Shown in pieces: positions 16,089 through 23,007 of a DNA stretch of 32,317 bases (position 1 is the first letter of the stretch; each line of letters opens with the position of its first letter). The translations under genes and the position numbers were made by a program. The notes beneath the pieces are model-generated. The model saw nothing but the letters and a program-made list of their open reading frames with translations. It was not told where the DNA came from and made no database searches. The DNA is from Omnitrophica WOR_2 bacterium GWF2_43_52 (GTDB taxonomy: Bacteria > Omnitrophota > Gorgyraeia > Gygaellales > UBA12090): positions 1 through 32,317 of the forward strand of contig MHGF01000002.1 of the NCBI GenBank assembly GCA_001805445.1, written 5' to 3'.

Positions 16089-17438
16089 TTAATCCGCCCG
16101 CGCGCCCTTATAAGTATTTTCTAAGTGGCGCTCAAGCGCGCGATGGCCAATATCTTTTCGATAATGCATACCCTCAAATTTTATCTTTCCAACTGCCTTA
16201 TAGACGTTATCTATTGCCTGGCGAATAGTATCGCCTAAACTTACCACATTCAAAACCCTTCCTCCGTCAGTTATATATTTAACTGGTGACTGGTGACTGG
16301 TGACTGGTGACGTTTTTGTTCCCGCGTGAAAAATATACGTATCCGGCGAACCCTCTCTTATGCAATTGTCTATTCCGGAAATCTCAAAACCACTTTTGTA
16401 TTCACCCGGATACCCTCCTGATGCCACCACGACACATACAGAACTTTTTTCCTTCCATTCTAACCGCAATTCATCAATACTATCCTCAATACTGGCAAAA
16501 CATAAGTCTACTAAATCTGTTTTAAGGCGCGGAAGGATTGCCTGGGTCTCAGGGTCACCAAAGCGCACATTAAATTCCAAAACCTTAGGTCCTTCCTTAG
16601 TAACCATAACTCCGGCATAGAGAATACCTTTATAAAATTTATTTTCTTTGGCGAGGCCGTCTATAAGCGGTGTAATAATTTCTGCCATAATACGTTCATG
16701 CATCGCGGCCGTTACCACCGGCGCGGGCGAATACGCGCCCATGCCTCCGGTATTTGGCCCCTTATCCGCGTCAAAAACCCGTTTATGATCCTGGCTTGAA
16801 GCTAACCCTACGACATTCATCCCATCAGAAGCCACCAAAACCGATGCCTCCTCGCCTTCCAAGCATTCCTCAATAATAATCTTTTCTCCCGCCTTACCGA
16901 AGATTTTACGCACCATCATATCCTCTATGGCACATTGTGCCTGGCGGCGGTTTACGCAAATGACAACACCCTTGCCGGCAGCTAAACCGTCTGCCTTAAT
17001 AACGATAGGGTACGGCGCGGGAAAAAGGCGCGGCCGGTTAATAAAATCAAGTGCCTTATCAGCTGTTTCAAAAATTTCAAAACCTGCCGTGGGGATGGCA
17101 AACCTTTGCATGGCCTCTTTGGCATGGGCCTTACTTGACTCTAAAAGCGCGAGCTCCTTGGTAGGGCCAAAGATGTTCAAACCCTTTTGCATAAATTTGT
17201 CAACGATGCCATGGGCAAGCGATAGTTCAGGGCCTACGAGCGTCAAATCTATCTTTTCTTTTAACGCGAACTCACATAAGCCTTTTACATCATCAGGCTT
17301 GATACTCACTATGTGGGCGTCCTGCGCGATACCCCCGTTACCCGGAGCGCAATAGATCTTAGGAGAACTCTTGCTTTGCTTGAGTTTCCATACTAACGCG
17401 TGCTCCCTGCCTCCTGAGCCGATAACGAGAATCTTCAC
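16089..17438 (-). CDS. purD: Phosphoribosylamine-glycine ligase (GAR synthetase)
   Basis: 449 residues, slightly long for PurD. Joins phosphoribosylamine and glycine with ATP. ATP-grasp features: ILVIGSGGREHAL at the start, IKADGLAAGKGV (148-159), SQDHKRVFDADKGPNTGGMGAYSP, and VLEFNVRFGDPETQ. The loop after HAGT is replaced by TSPVTSHQSPV (residues 376-386), encoded by four tandem heptamers. Starts with GTG, supported by GGGAGG at nine bases. Followed at its 3' side by repeats, then purE. Confidence 0.96.
   Translation of the reverse strand: MKILVIGSGGREHALVWKLKQSKSSPKIYCAPGNGGIAQDAHIVSIKPDDVKGLCEFALKEKIDLTLVGPELSLAHGIVDKFMQKGLNIFGPTKELALLESSKAHAKEAMQRFAIPTAGFEIFETADKALDFINRPRLFPAPYPIVIKADGLAAGKGVVICVNRRQAQCAIEDMMVRKIFGKAGEKIIIEECLEGEEASVLVASDGMNVVGLASSQDHKRVFDADKGPNTGGMGAYSPAPVVTAAMHERIMAEIITPLIDGLAKENKFYKGILYAGVMVTKEGPKVLEFNVRFGDPETQAILPRLKTDLVDLCFASIEDSIDELRLEWKEKSSVCVVVASGGYPGEYKSGFEISGIDNCIREGSPDTYIFHAGTKTSPVTSHQSPVKYITDGGRVLNVVSLGDTIRQAIDNVYKAVGKIKFEGMHYRKDIGHRALERHLENTYKGARAD
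16282..16312. repeat. Four heptamers (ACTGGTG) inside purD
   Basis: ACTGGTG repeats four times plus three bases. Read on the coding strand the unit is CACCAGT and gives the cycle H-Q-S-P-V-T-S in any frame without stops. It lies in the surface loop between HAGT and GGRVL of PurD. Confidence 0.8.
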
Positions 17439-17478
17439 TTTTCTCTTCCTCCCGACAAAGCCTTAGTTCATGAATCCG

Positions 17479-18351
17479 CTAACTTCCTTCTTTTTTCGCG
17501 TTCTTAAGCGGCAGTATGCCAGCCATTTCGCCGATGACATTCACCAATTCCGTATTCGCGGGGACAACAATCTTGGCATTATGCTCAAAAGACTTCTCCA
17601 CCATTTCCAGCCGGCGCAGAACCTGGGCATTACCCACAAAGTATTTATCCGCGGCTTCATTTACCAAATGGATTGCCTCAGCCTCACCTTCAGCCTCTAA
17701 AATACGCGCCTGTTTTATGCCTTCGGCCTTTTTTATCTCCGCCCTTTTCTGTCCGTCAGCTACAGTTTCCACGGCAGACGCGAAGTCAATAGCGGAAATC
17801 TTTTCATTCTCCGCTTTGACTACCTTATTCATAGTTTCCTGAACATCCTTAGGAGGGTCAATTTCTTTTAATTCTGTCCTTACAATTTCAATGCCCCAGC
17901 TATTAGTTTCCTCCATCAACACTTTGTGAAGCTCGGAGTTAATCTTTCCTCTTTCGCTGTTGGCGGATTTTAACGTCAGGGTCCCGATAATGTTTCTTAA
18001 CGTTGTGCGCGCCAAATTGACAATCTGGTACTGATAATTAAACACATTATACTGGCAATTCTTGACGCTTTCCTCATCCGCCTTTACTTTAAAATACACC
18101 TGCGCGTCAACCTTGGCATTTAAATTATCGTTGGTGATAATTTCCTGCGGCTCGGCATCCACCATCTGCTCGGTAACATTCACTAAATACATCTTATCAA
18201 TTACCGGTATAAGCCAATGAAACCCGGCTTGCGCGAAACGGTTGTATTTGCCTAATCGTTCAATAAGCCCTCGCTGCGTTGGCCGCACAATCCTAATACC
18301 AGAAAAAAATATCACCACTGCCACAATGACTAATAAAAATACTATGTTCAT
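17479..18351 (-). CDS. SPFH/band-7 membrane protein (stomatin/QmcA type)
   Basis: 290 residues. One N-terminal membrane helix (about 2-20, IVFLLVIVAVVIFFSGI), then the band-7 domain (VRPTQRGLIERLGKYNRFAQAGFHWLIPVID ... TLRNIIGTLTL), and an alanine/glutamate-rich helical tail (KRAEIKKAEGIKQARILEAEGEAEAI). Such proteins form large membrane rings and act with proteases or in membrane organisation. No NfeD-type partner is next to it. GGAG with good spacing precedes the ATG. It lies between purM-side genes and purD. Confidence 0.93.
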   Translation of the reverse strand: MNIVFLLVIVAVVIFFSGIRIVRPTQRGLIERLGKYNRFAQAGFHWLIPVIDKMYLVNVTEQMVDAEPQEIITNDNLNAKVDAQVYFKVKADEESVKNCQYNVFNYQYQIVNLARTTLRNIIGTLTLKSANSERGKINSELHKVLMEETNSWGIEIVRTELKEIDPPKDVQETMNKVVKAENEKISAIDFASAVETVADGQKRAEIKKAEGIKQARILEAEGEAEAIHLVNEAADKYFVGNAQVLRRLEMVEKSFEHNAKIVVPANTELVNVIGEMAGILPLKNAKKEGS

Positions 18352-18384
18352 TGTTTTTACTCCTTTCTCTTATTCACCAAAAAA

Positions 18385-18834
18385 TCACCATAACACCATG
18401 CTCCCAAGAGGCTTAAAACCTTTCAATAATCGTACGGCTTCCTCTACCTTGGCCTCTTGCACTGCCAAAGCAACAGGAAGGCTGCTTTCTTTCAAGCTCA
18501 ACCCCTCAACATTATAGGCAAGATCTGCTTTATCAAGAATAGCGAGCACCGACTCCATATCCTTATCGTTATTAATGATAATGATTTCAACAAAAACATC
18601 AGGCCTTGCTTCTTTGCTATTCCCTGATGGAGAATCTTCAATTCTATCTCCATCCTTGGCTTTTTCCTGCGAAGAAACTTTATTTTCTATCCCGCGCCTC
18701 AGGGCTTCCCCGCAGGGTATTTCATAAGCGCTTTCCCGATATGCCTCTTTTCCCTCCCGTAACATATCCACGAGAACATTATCAGGGATCCCTTTATATT
18801 TTTCCTTTAACTCCTGCTTCTCTTTACTATCCAT
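18385..18834 (-). CDS. Uncharacterised protein with DUF2007-like C-terminus
   Basis: 149 residues. N-terminal part (1-50) is charged and helical (KYKGIPDNVLVDMLREGKEAY); a polar linker of about 25 residues follows; residues about 78-140 (VFVEIIIINNDKDMESVLAILDKADLAY ... LPVALAVQEAKVEEAVRLLKG) look like the small DUF2007 'signal transducing' fold, a ferredoxin-like alpha/beta unit. This is weak recognition. It starts two bases after the purM stop with no ribosome binding site, so it depends on purM translation. Confidence 0.65.
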   Translation of the reverse strand: MDSKEKQELKEKYKGIPDNVLVDMLREGKEAYRESAYEIPCGEALRRGIENKVSSQEKAKDGDRIEDSPSGNSKEARPDVFVEIIIINNDKDMESVLAILDKADLAYNVEGLSLKESSLPVALAVQEAKVEEAVRLLKGFKPLGSMVLW

Positions 18835-18840
18835 CTAACA

Positions 18841-19830
18841 TTATACTATCGCGACTCTCTGGCTGCCTTTAACCACTTCTCCAATTATCCAGCTTTTCAG
18901 ATTTTGTTTGGCTAAATAAGAAATTATATCGGCGCTTGCAGCCTTATCAGCCGCGAGAACCATCCCAATTCCCATATTCAGGGTGCGGTACATATCCTGC
19001 TCCGGGACATTCCCCTTTCGCTGAATAATCCTAAAAATCTCCGGAAGGGGCCAACTTTTTTTCTGTATTCTTATCGCCAAACCCTTTGGTATAATGCGTG
19101 GAATTTTATCATAAAAGGCCCCCCCGGTGATATGGGCAATCCCTTTAATCGTCCTTCGTCTCTCATCTCTCGTCTCTCGTAAGAGAGTAAGCATTGGTTT
19201 TACATAGATTCGGGTAGGTTTCAACAACTCATCGGCGTATTGTAGCAGTTCCTTTCGGCTAAAAACCTTACGCACTAAAGAAAAACCGTTGGAGTGCAGG
19301 CCGTTTGATTCAATGCCTATTAAAACATCGCCGGCTTTTATTTTTGAGCCATCAATAGCTTTTGATTTATCAACGGCCCCCACGCAAAATCCAGCCACGT
19401 CATACTCGCCAGCCTTATAAAATCCTGGCATTTCCGCGGTTTCTCCCCCAACCAAGGCGCACCCTGCCTGTCGGCACCCTTCGACAATACCTTTTATCAC
19501 ATCCACCAAAACTTTTTTTTCAATCTTGCCGGTCGCGATATAGTCTAAGAAAAACAGGGGTTTTGCTCCTGTACATAAGACATCATTCACATTCATCCCC
19601 ACCAAATCAATACCGATAGTATCATGCTTACCCGCCAAAAAGGCAATTTTTAATTTTGTTCCAACCCCATCAGTTGAAGAAACCAGATATGGGTCCTTGT
19701 ATTTTTTAGTATCAAACTTAAATAAACCGCCAAAGCCGCCGATACCCTTGGTAAGGGGCTTTATCGCGTCAACAAAACGATTTGCCGCCTCAATATCTAC
19801 TCCGGATTTTTTATAGGTCATCTGCTTCAT
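18841..19830 (-). CDS. purM: Phosphoribosylformylglycinamidine cyclo-ligase (AIR synthetase)
   Basis: 329 residues. Closes the imidazole ring to AIR. Motifs: YKKSGVDIEAAN, STDGVGTKL, GIDLVGMNVNDVL, LVGGETAEMPG, and AHITGGAFYDKIPR. The segment RETRDERRRT (218-227) between KPMLTLL and IKGIAHITGG is encoded by a heptamer array. I start at the ATG with GGAG nine bases upstream; a TTG seven codons earlier is open but unsupported. A three-copy alternative hairpin lies between the purF stop and this start. Confidence 0.95.
   Translation of the reverse strand: MKQMTYKKSGVDIEAANRFVDAIKPLTKGIGGFGGLFKFDTKKYKDPYLVSSTDGVGTKLKIAFLAGKHDTIGIDLVGMNVNDVLCTGAKPLFFLDYIATGKIEKKVLVDVIKGIVEGCRQAGCALVGGETAEMPGFYKAGEYDVAGFCVGAVDKSKAIDGSKIKAGDVLIGIESNGLHSNGFSLVRKVFSRKELLQYADELLKPTRIYVKPMLTLLRETRDERRRTIKGIAHITGGAFYDKIPRIIPKGLAIRIQKKSWPLPEIFRIIQRKGNVPEQDMYRTLNMGIGMVLAADKAASADIISYLAKQNLKSWIIGEVVKGSQRVAIV
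19150..19181. repeat. CTCGTC-type heptamer array inside purM
   Basis: About four and a half units of YTTCGTC/TCTCGTC-type heptamers. On the coding strand they give ETRDERRRT, the same cyclic theme as the arrays in purL and purQ. Confidence 0.8.
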
Positions 19831-19849
19831 ACACGTAATCTCCACGCTC

Positions 19850-19912
19850 AACGTCTGACACTAAACCTCATTTTAGTGTCAGGCACGAAAGCGCCTTTTA
19901 GTGCCAGACGTT
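19850..19912 (-). promoter_or_regulatory. Mutually exclusive hairpins between purF and purM
   Basis: Three related segments occur in minus-strand order: A (19897-19912), B (19872-19882) and C (19850-19865). C can pair with A over 16 positions (one G-U only in minus-strand RNA) or with B over 11 perfect pairs with a 6-base loop. C ends 19 bases before the purM ATG. This is the form of an attenuator or translational switch, though a decayed repeat is also possible. Confidence 0.5.
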
Positions 19913-19916
19913 GCTC

Positions 19917-21470
19917 TTACTTTATGCCATCCTGCCCGCAGCAACTCGCCTCAAGAGAGAACTTGCCGTGTTTCTTCTCGGGCTGAAGAACATATCTTCC
20001 AGTCCAGCAGGCAGTACAGTAATGATTGACCGGATGCTTCAGGCAACCAAGCATCCCCTCTAAACTCAAATACCCCAAACTATCTACCCCAAGATACTGG
20101 CGGATTTTCTCTATTGACTCATAGCGATTGGCAATAAGCTCATTTGACTTATGAAAATCTATCCCATAAAAGCAGGGATAGCGATGCGGCGGGCAGGAAA
20201 TTCTCAAATGCACTTCTTTAACTCCGGCATGACGTAAATTACGCACGCGGATTCTTGAGGTATTGCCCCGCACGATAGAATCATCAACAATAATAATGCG
20301 CTTGCCTCTTAAAACATCTCGTAACAGATTAAACTTTACCTTTATACCGAGTTCCCGTGAATTCTGCGCCGGCTGAATAAAAGTCCTGCCTACGTAATGG
20401 TTACGGATTATCCCCATCTCAAGGGGAATCTTCGAACCTTTGGCATAACCCATAGCCGCTGAAAACCCTGAATCAGGAACCGGCACCACAAAATCAGCCT
20501 TTACCGGATGCTCTTTGGCTAACTGTTCCCCTAACTTTTGCCTTACGACATGAACGGTTTGCCCAAACACGATGGAATCAGGCCTGGCAAAATACACATG
20601 CTCAAAAATGCAGTGGGCATAACGCTTAGCGTGCAATTCTTTGGGCCTTATTGATTTTAAACCTTCCTTATTGATAAAAACAATTTCACCGGGATCTACG
20701 TCGCGGACAAATCGCGCTCCTACCAAATCGAAAGCACAGGTCTCGGATGCTAAGCACCATGCCCCGCCTAATTTTCCAAGGCAAAGCGGACGGAATCCCA
20801 AAGGATCCCTTACCCCGATAAGAGTATGATTATCCATCATCACTAAAGAATATGCGCCCCTAATTCTTTTTAAAGCATAGAGCAGGCGTTCTTTTACATC
20901 GCTCGATCGGGATCGTGCCATAAGATGGATAATCAATTCTGAATCGGTGGTAGTCTGAAATATTGAGCCGGTCTTCTCCAGATACTGGCGAAGCTCCAAA
21001 GAATTCACTAAATTCCCATTATGGGCAATACATATAGAACCTTTGGCATATTCTATGAGAAGCGGCTGGGCATTTTTCAATATACTTGAACCTGTGGTTG
21101 AATAACGCACATGGCCTACTGCCATATCTCCTTTTAAAGCACTTAATGCCTGCTCATTAAACACATCATTAACTAACCCCATCCCCTTATGGATAGTTAA
21201 TACGCCTTTATTGTTTACCACAATACCGCAGGCCTCCTGGCCGCGGTGTTGCTGGGCATAGAGGCCTAAATATGACAACCAGCTTGCCTGCTTATGGCCG
21301 ATAATCCCAAACAAACCACAGTATTCTCTCGGCTCATCCCTCGTCAACCTGCCCCGAGCGTAGTCGAGGGGTCGTCCCTCGTCAACCTGCCCCGAGCGGC
21401 TTGTGGTGAGCGAAGTCGAACCAAGTCGAGGGGTCGTCCTTCGTATATAATTACAAATACTTCTTGGCAT
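19917..21470 (-). CDS. purF: Amidophosphoribosyltransferase, [4Fe-4S]-type PurF
   Basis: First committed enzyme of purine synthesis: PRPP plus glutamine to phosphoribosylamine. The Ntn glutaminase begins at the catalytic Cys in YCGLFGIIGHKQ, followed by QQHRGQEACGIVV and HNGNLVNSLELR. The PRTase part has the PRPP loop IIIVDDSIVRGNTSRI. Cysteines in AHCIFEHVYFARPDS, HRYPCFYG and YCTACWTG match the Fe-S ligands of the Bacillus-type enzyme. The usual propeptide before the Cys is 0-11 residues; with this ATG it would be 50, mostly encoded by repeats. A TTG at 21347 would give nine residues, so the start is open. The chosen ATG overlaps the purQ end by 20 bases and has GGTGG just upstream. Confidence 0.93.
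   Translation of the reverse strand: MPRSICNYIRRTTPRLGSTSLTTSRSGQVDEGRPLDYARGRLTRDEPREYCGLFGIIGHKQASWLSYLGLYAQQHRGQEACGIVVNNKGVLTIHKGMGLVNDVFNEQALSALKGDMAVGHVRYSTTGSSILKNAQPLLIEYAKGSICIAHNGNLVNSLELRQYLEKTGSIFQTTTDSELIIHLMARSRSSDVKERLLYALKRIRGAYSLVMMDNHTLIGVRDPLGFRPLCLGKLGGAWCLASETCAFDLVGARFVRDVDPGEIVFINKEGLKSIRPKELHAKRYAHCIFEHVYFARPDSIVFGQTVHVVRQKLGEQLAKEHPVKADFVVPVPDSGFSAAMGYAKGSKIPLEMGIIRNHYVGRTFIQPAQNSRELGIKVKFNLLRDVLRGKRIIIVDDSIVRGNTSRIRVRNLRHAGVKEVHLRISCPPHRYPCFYGIDFHKSNELIANRYESIEKIRQYLGVDSLGYLSLEGMLGCLKHPVNHYCTACWTGRYVLQPEKKHGKFSLEASCCGQDGIK
21330..21441. repeat. Duplicated repeat at the start of purF
   Basis: A unit containing GTCAACCTGCCCCGAGCG plus GTCGAGGGGTCGTCC is present twice in tandem, with a TCGTCCC heptamer remnant between. 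The second copy continues into a segment (21391-21433) whose reverse complement matches 29952-29992 (TCGACTTGGTTCGACT, CTCACCACAAG). The block lies between the purQ stop and the PurF catalytic Cys. Confidence 0.75.
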
Positions 21471-22245
21471 ACTCCACCCCATTACGGAAAATCTGTAGCC
21501 CATCCCCTGTTTTTCTTAAGCCTTCGCGCGTCCATCGCGGATGCTGCCAGCCAAAACTATGGCGCTCAGGATGCGGCATAAGCCCAAAAATTCTGCCTGT
21601 TATATCGCAAATACCGGCAATATCGTTTTCCGAGCCATTAGGATTAGCGGGATAACCTGCCGTCTCGCCTTTTTCATCACAATAGCGTAACACAATCTGT
21701 CCGTTACTCTCTAATTGTTGTAACAACGCTTTATCCTTGCTCATAAACTTACCTTCCCCATGAGCAACCGGCAAATACACAACCTCCGGCAACCCTTTTG
21801 TCCATACACATTTCGTCTCTCGTCCCTCATCCCTCATCCCTCGCACGTATACCCATCTATCCTCAAACTTCGCCGAATCGTTAATGGTTAATGTCACTTC
21901 CTGCTCTAAGGTATCGTTTCCAGGCAAAAGCCCAGCCTTGGCCAGAATCTGAAAACCGTTACAGATACCGATAATTAATTTTCCGCTCTTTATAAAAGCT
22001 TTCAGTTCGTTACCAAGGGCGTATTTTAACTCATTGGCCAAAATTTTTCCCGCGGCAATATCGTCACCATAACTAAACCCCCCCGACAAAACCAGGATAT
22101 GATATTCAGAAAGCCTCTGAGTCTTGTTTTTAAGCTCATTAATATGCACAAATGCGCACTCCGCCCCTGCCTCACTAAAGGCAAAAGCAGTCTCTTTATC
22201 GCAATTGGTCCCCGCGGTACGCAGGACTAAGGCTCTTGGCTTCAT
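21451..22245 (-). CDS. purQ: FGAM synthase glutaminase subunit PurQ
   Basis: 264 residues, a class I glutamine amidotransferase supplying ammonia to PurL. Nucleophile C95 in IIGICNGFQIL; His/Glu of the triad in LMPHPERHSFG; YGDDIAAGKILA and GTNCDKETAFAF are family stretches. A heptamer array adds GMRDEGRETK at about 136-145. I use the ATG giving MKPRALVLRTAGTNC; the open frame extends 15 codons upstream only by running into a TTCGTG repeat. No ribosome binding site is visible at either start. A separate purL is close upstream, with a LOG-family gene between. Confidence 0.94.
   Translation of the reverse strand: MKPRALVLRTAGTNCDKETAFAFSEAGAECAFVHINELKNKTQRLSEYHILVLSGGFSYGDDIAAGKILANELKYALGNELKAFIKSGKLIIGICNGFQILAKAGLLPGNDTLEQEVTLTINDSAKFEDRWVYVRGMRDEGRETKCVWTKGLPEVVYLPVAHGEGKFMSKDKALLQQLESNGQIVLRYCDEKGETAGYPANPNGSENDIAGICDITGRIFGLMPHPERHSFGWQHPRWTREGLRKTGDGLQIFRNGVEYAKKYL
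21811..21845. repeat. Heptamer array inside purQ
   Basis: Five units of TTTCGTC, TCTCGTC, CCTCATC (twice) and CCTCGCA. On the coding strand they give RGMRDEGRETK. Confidence 0.8.
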
Positions 22246-22261
22246 GTAAAAAATATTTGTT

Positions 22262-22341
22262 AAGCACGAATTAACACGAATTAACTCCACGGTTTTTATT
22301 CGTGAGAATTCGGCTTTTTATTCGTGAGAATTCGTGTTTAC
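22262..22341. repeat. TTCGTG-family inverted repeat between LOG gene and purQ
   Basis: CACGAATTAA occurs twice in tandem, followed by two ATTCGTGAGAATTCG units in inverted orientation, so the block folds back on itself. A related block is at 31998-32092. It occupies nearly all of the 101-base gap. The purQ and LOG starts are outside it. Confidence 0.75.
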
Positions 22342-22346
22342 TGTTT

Positions 22347-23006
22347 TTATGTTTTTCCATAGAACCCATTAATATACTTCACAATCTCTTTAGGTTCATC
22401 TATAACCTTAAATATCTCCATCTCAGATGGAGATATGTTGCCTCTTTTTAATACCGTACTCTTGATCCAGGCAAGCATTCCTTTCCAGTATTCACTGCCT
22501 GCTAAAACTACAGGAAACTTTCCGATACGCTCGGTCTGGATCAAATTAATCGCCTCAAATAATTCATCAAGGGTGCCGAAACCCCCCGGGGTAATGACAA
22601 ATGCCTTGGCGTATTTTACAAACATAACTTTACGGATAAAAAAGTAGTGAAAGTTAACTAAGGTATCAACGTAACGGTTAGGCTTCTGCTCGCTGGGAAT
22701 TTCTATATTCAAGCCGACAGAATGCCCTCCTGCCCGGCGGGCGCCTTTATTAGCCGCTTCCATCATACCGGGCCCGCTTCCGGTGATTATAGCAAAACCT
22801 GCCTTTGCCAGATGATAGGCAATATCTTCTGTTAATTTGTAATATTTATCTCCCGGTTTGGTACGCGATGAGCCGAATATGGAAATCGCGTCTCCTACCT
22901 CGGATAAAACCTCAAAACCCTCCACAAACTCCGACATAATTCTAAATATCCGCCACGGGTCCTCATGCGTAAAATCTTCTTTAGTAATAGTTTTTTTGGA
23001 CATCAT
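22347..23006 (-). CDS. LOG-family nucleotide hydrolase (TIGR00730 type)
   Basis: 219 residues. Rossmann-like fold with GSGPGMMEAANKGARRAGG (76-94) and PGGFGTLDELFE (140-151), the two signatures of the LOG group once annotated as lysine decarboxylase. Members split nucleoside 5'-monophosphates (AMP, or cytokinin nucleotides in plants) to the base and ribose 5-phosphate, which would suit a place between purL and purQ as a salvage or quality-control enzyme. Two adjacent ATGs follow GGGGGT; I give the first. The purL stop is one base upstream of the start codon. Confidence 0.92.
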   Translation of the reverse strand: MMSKKTITKEDFTHEDPWRIFRIMSEFVEGFEVLSEVGDAISIFGSSRTKPGDKYYKLTEDIAYHLAKAGFAIITGSGPGMMEAANKGARRAGGHSVGLNIEIPSEQKPNRYVDTLVNFHYFFIRKVMFVKYAKAFVITPGGFGTLDELFEAINLIQTERIGKFPVVLAGSEYWKGMLAWIKSTVLKRGNISPSEMEIFKVIDEPKEIVKYINGFYGKT

Positions 23007-23007
23007 T

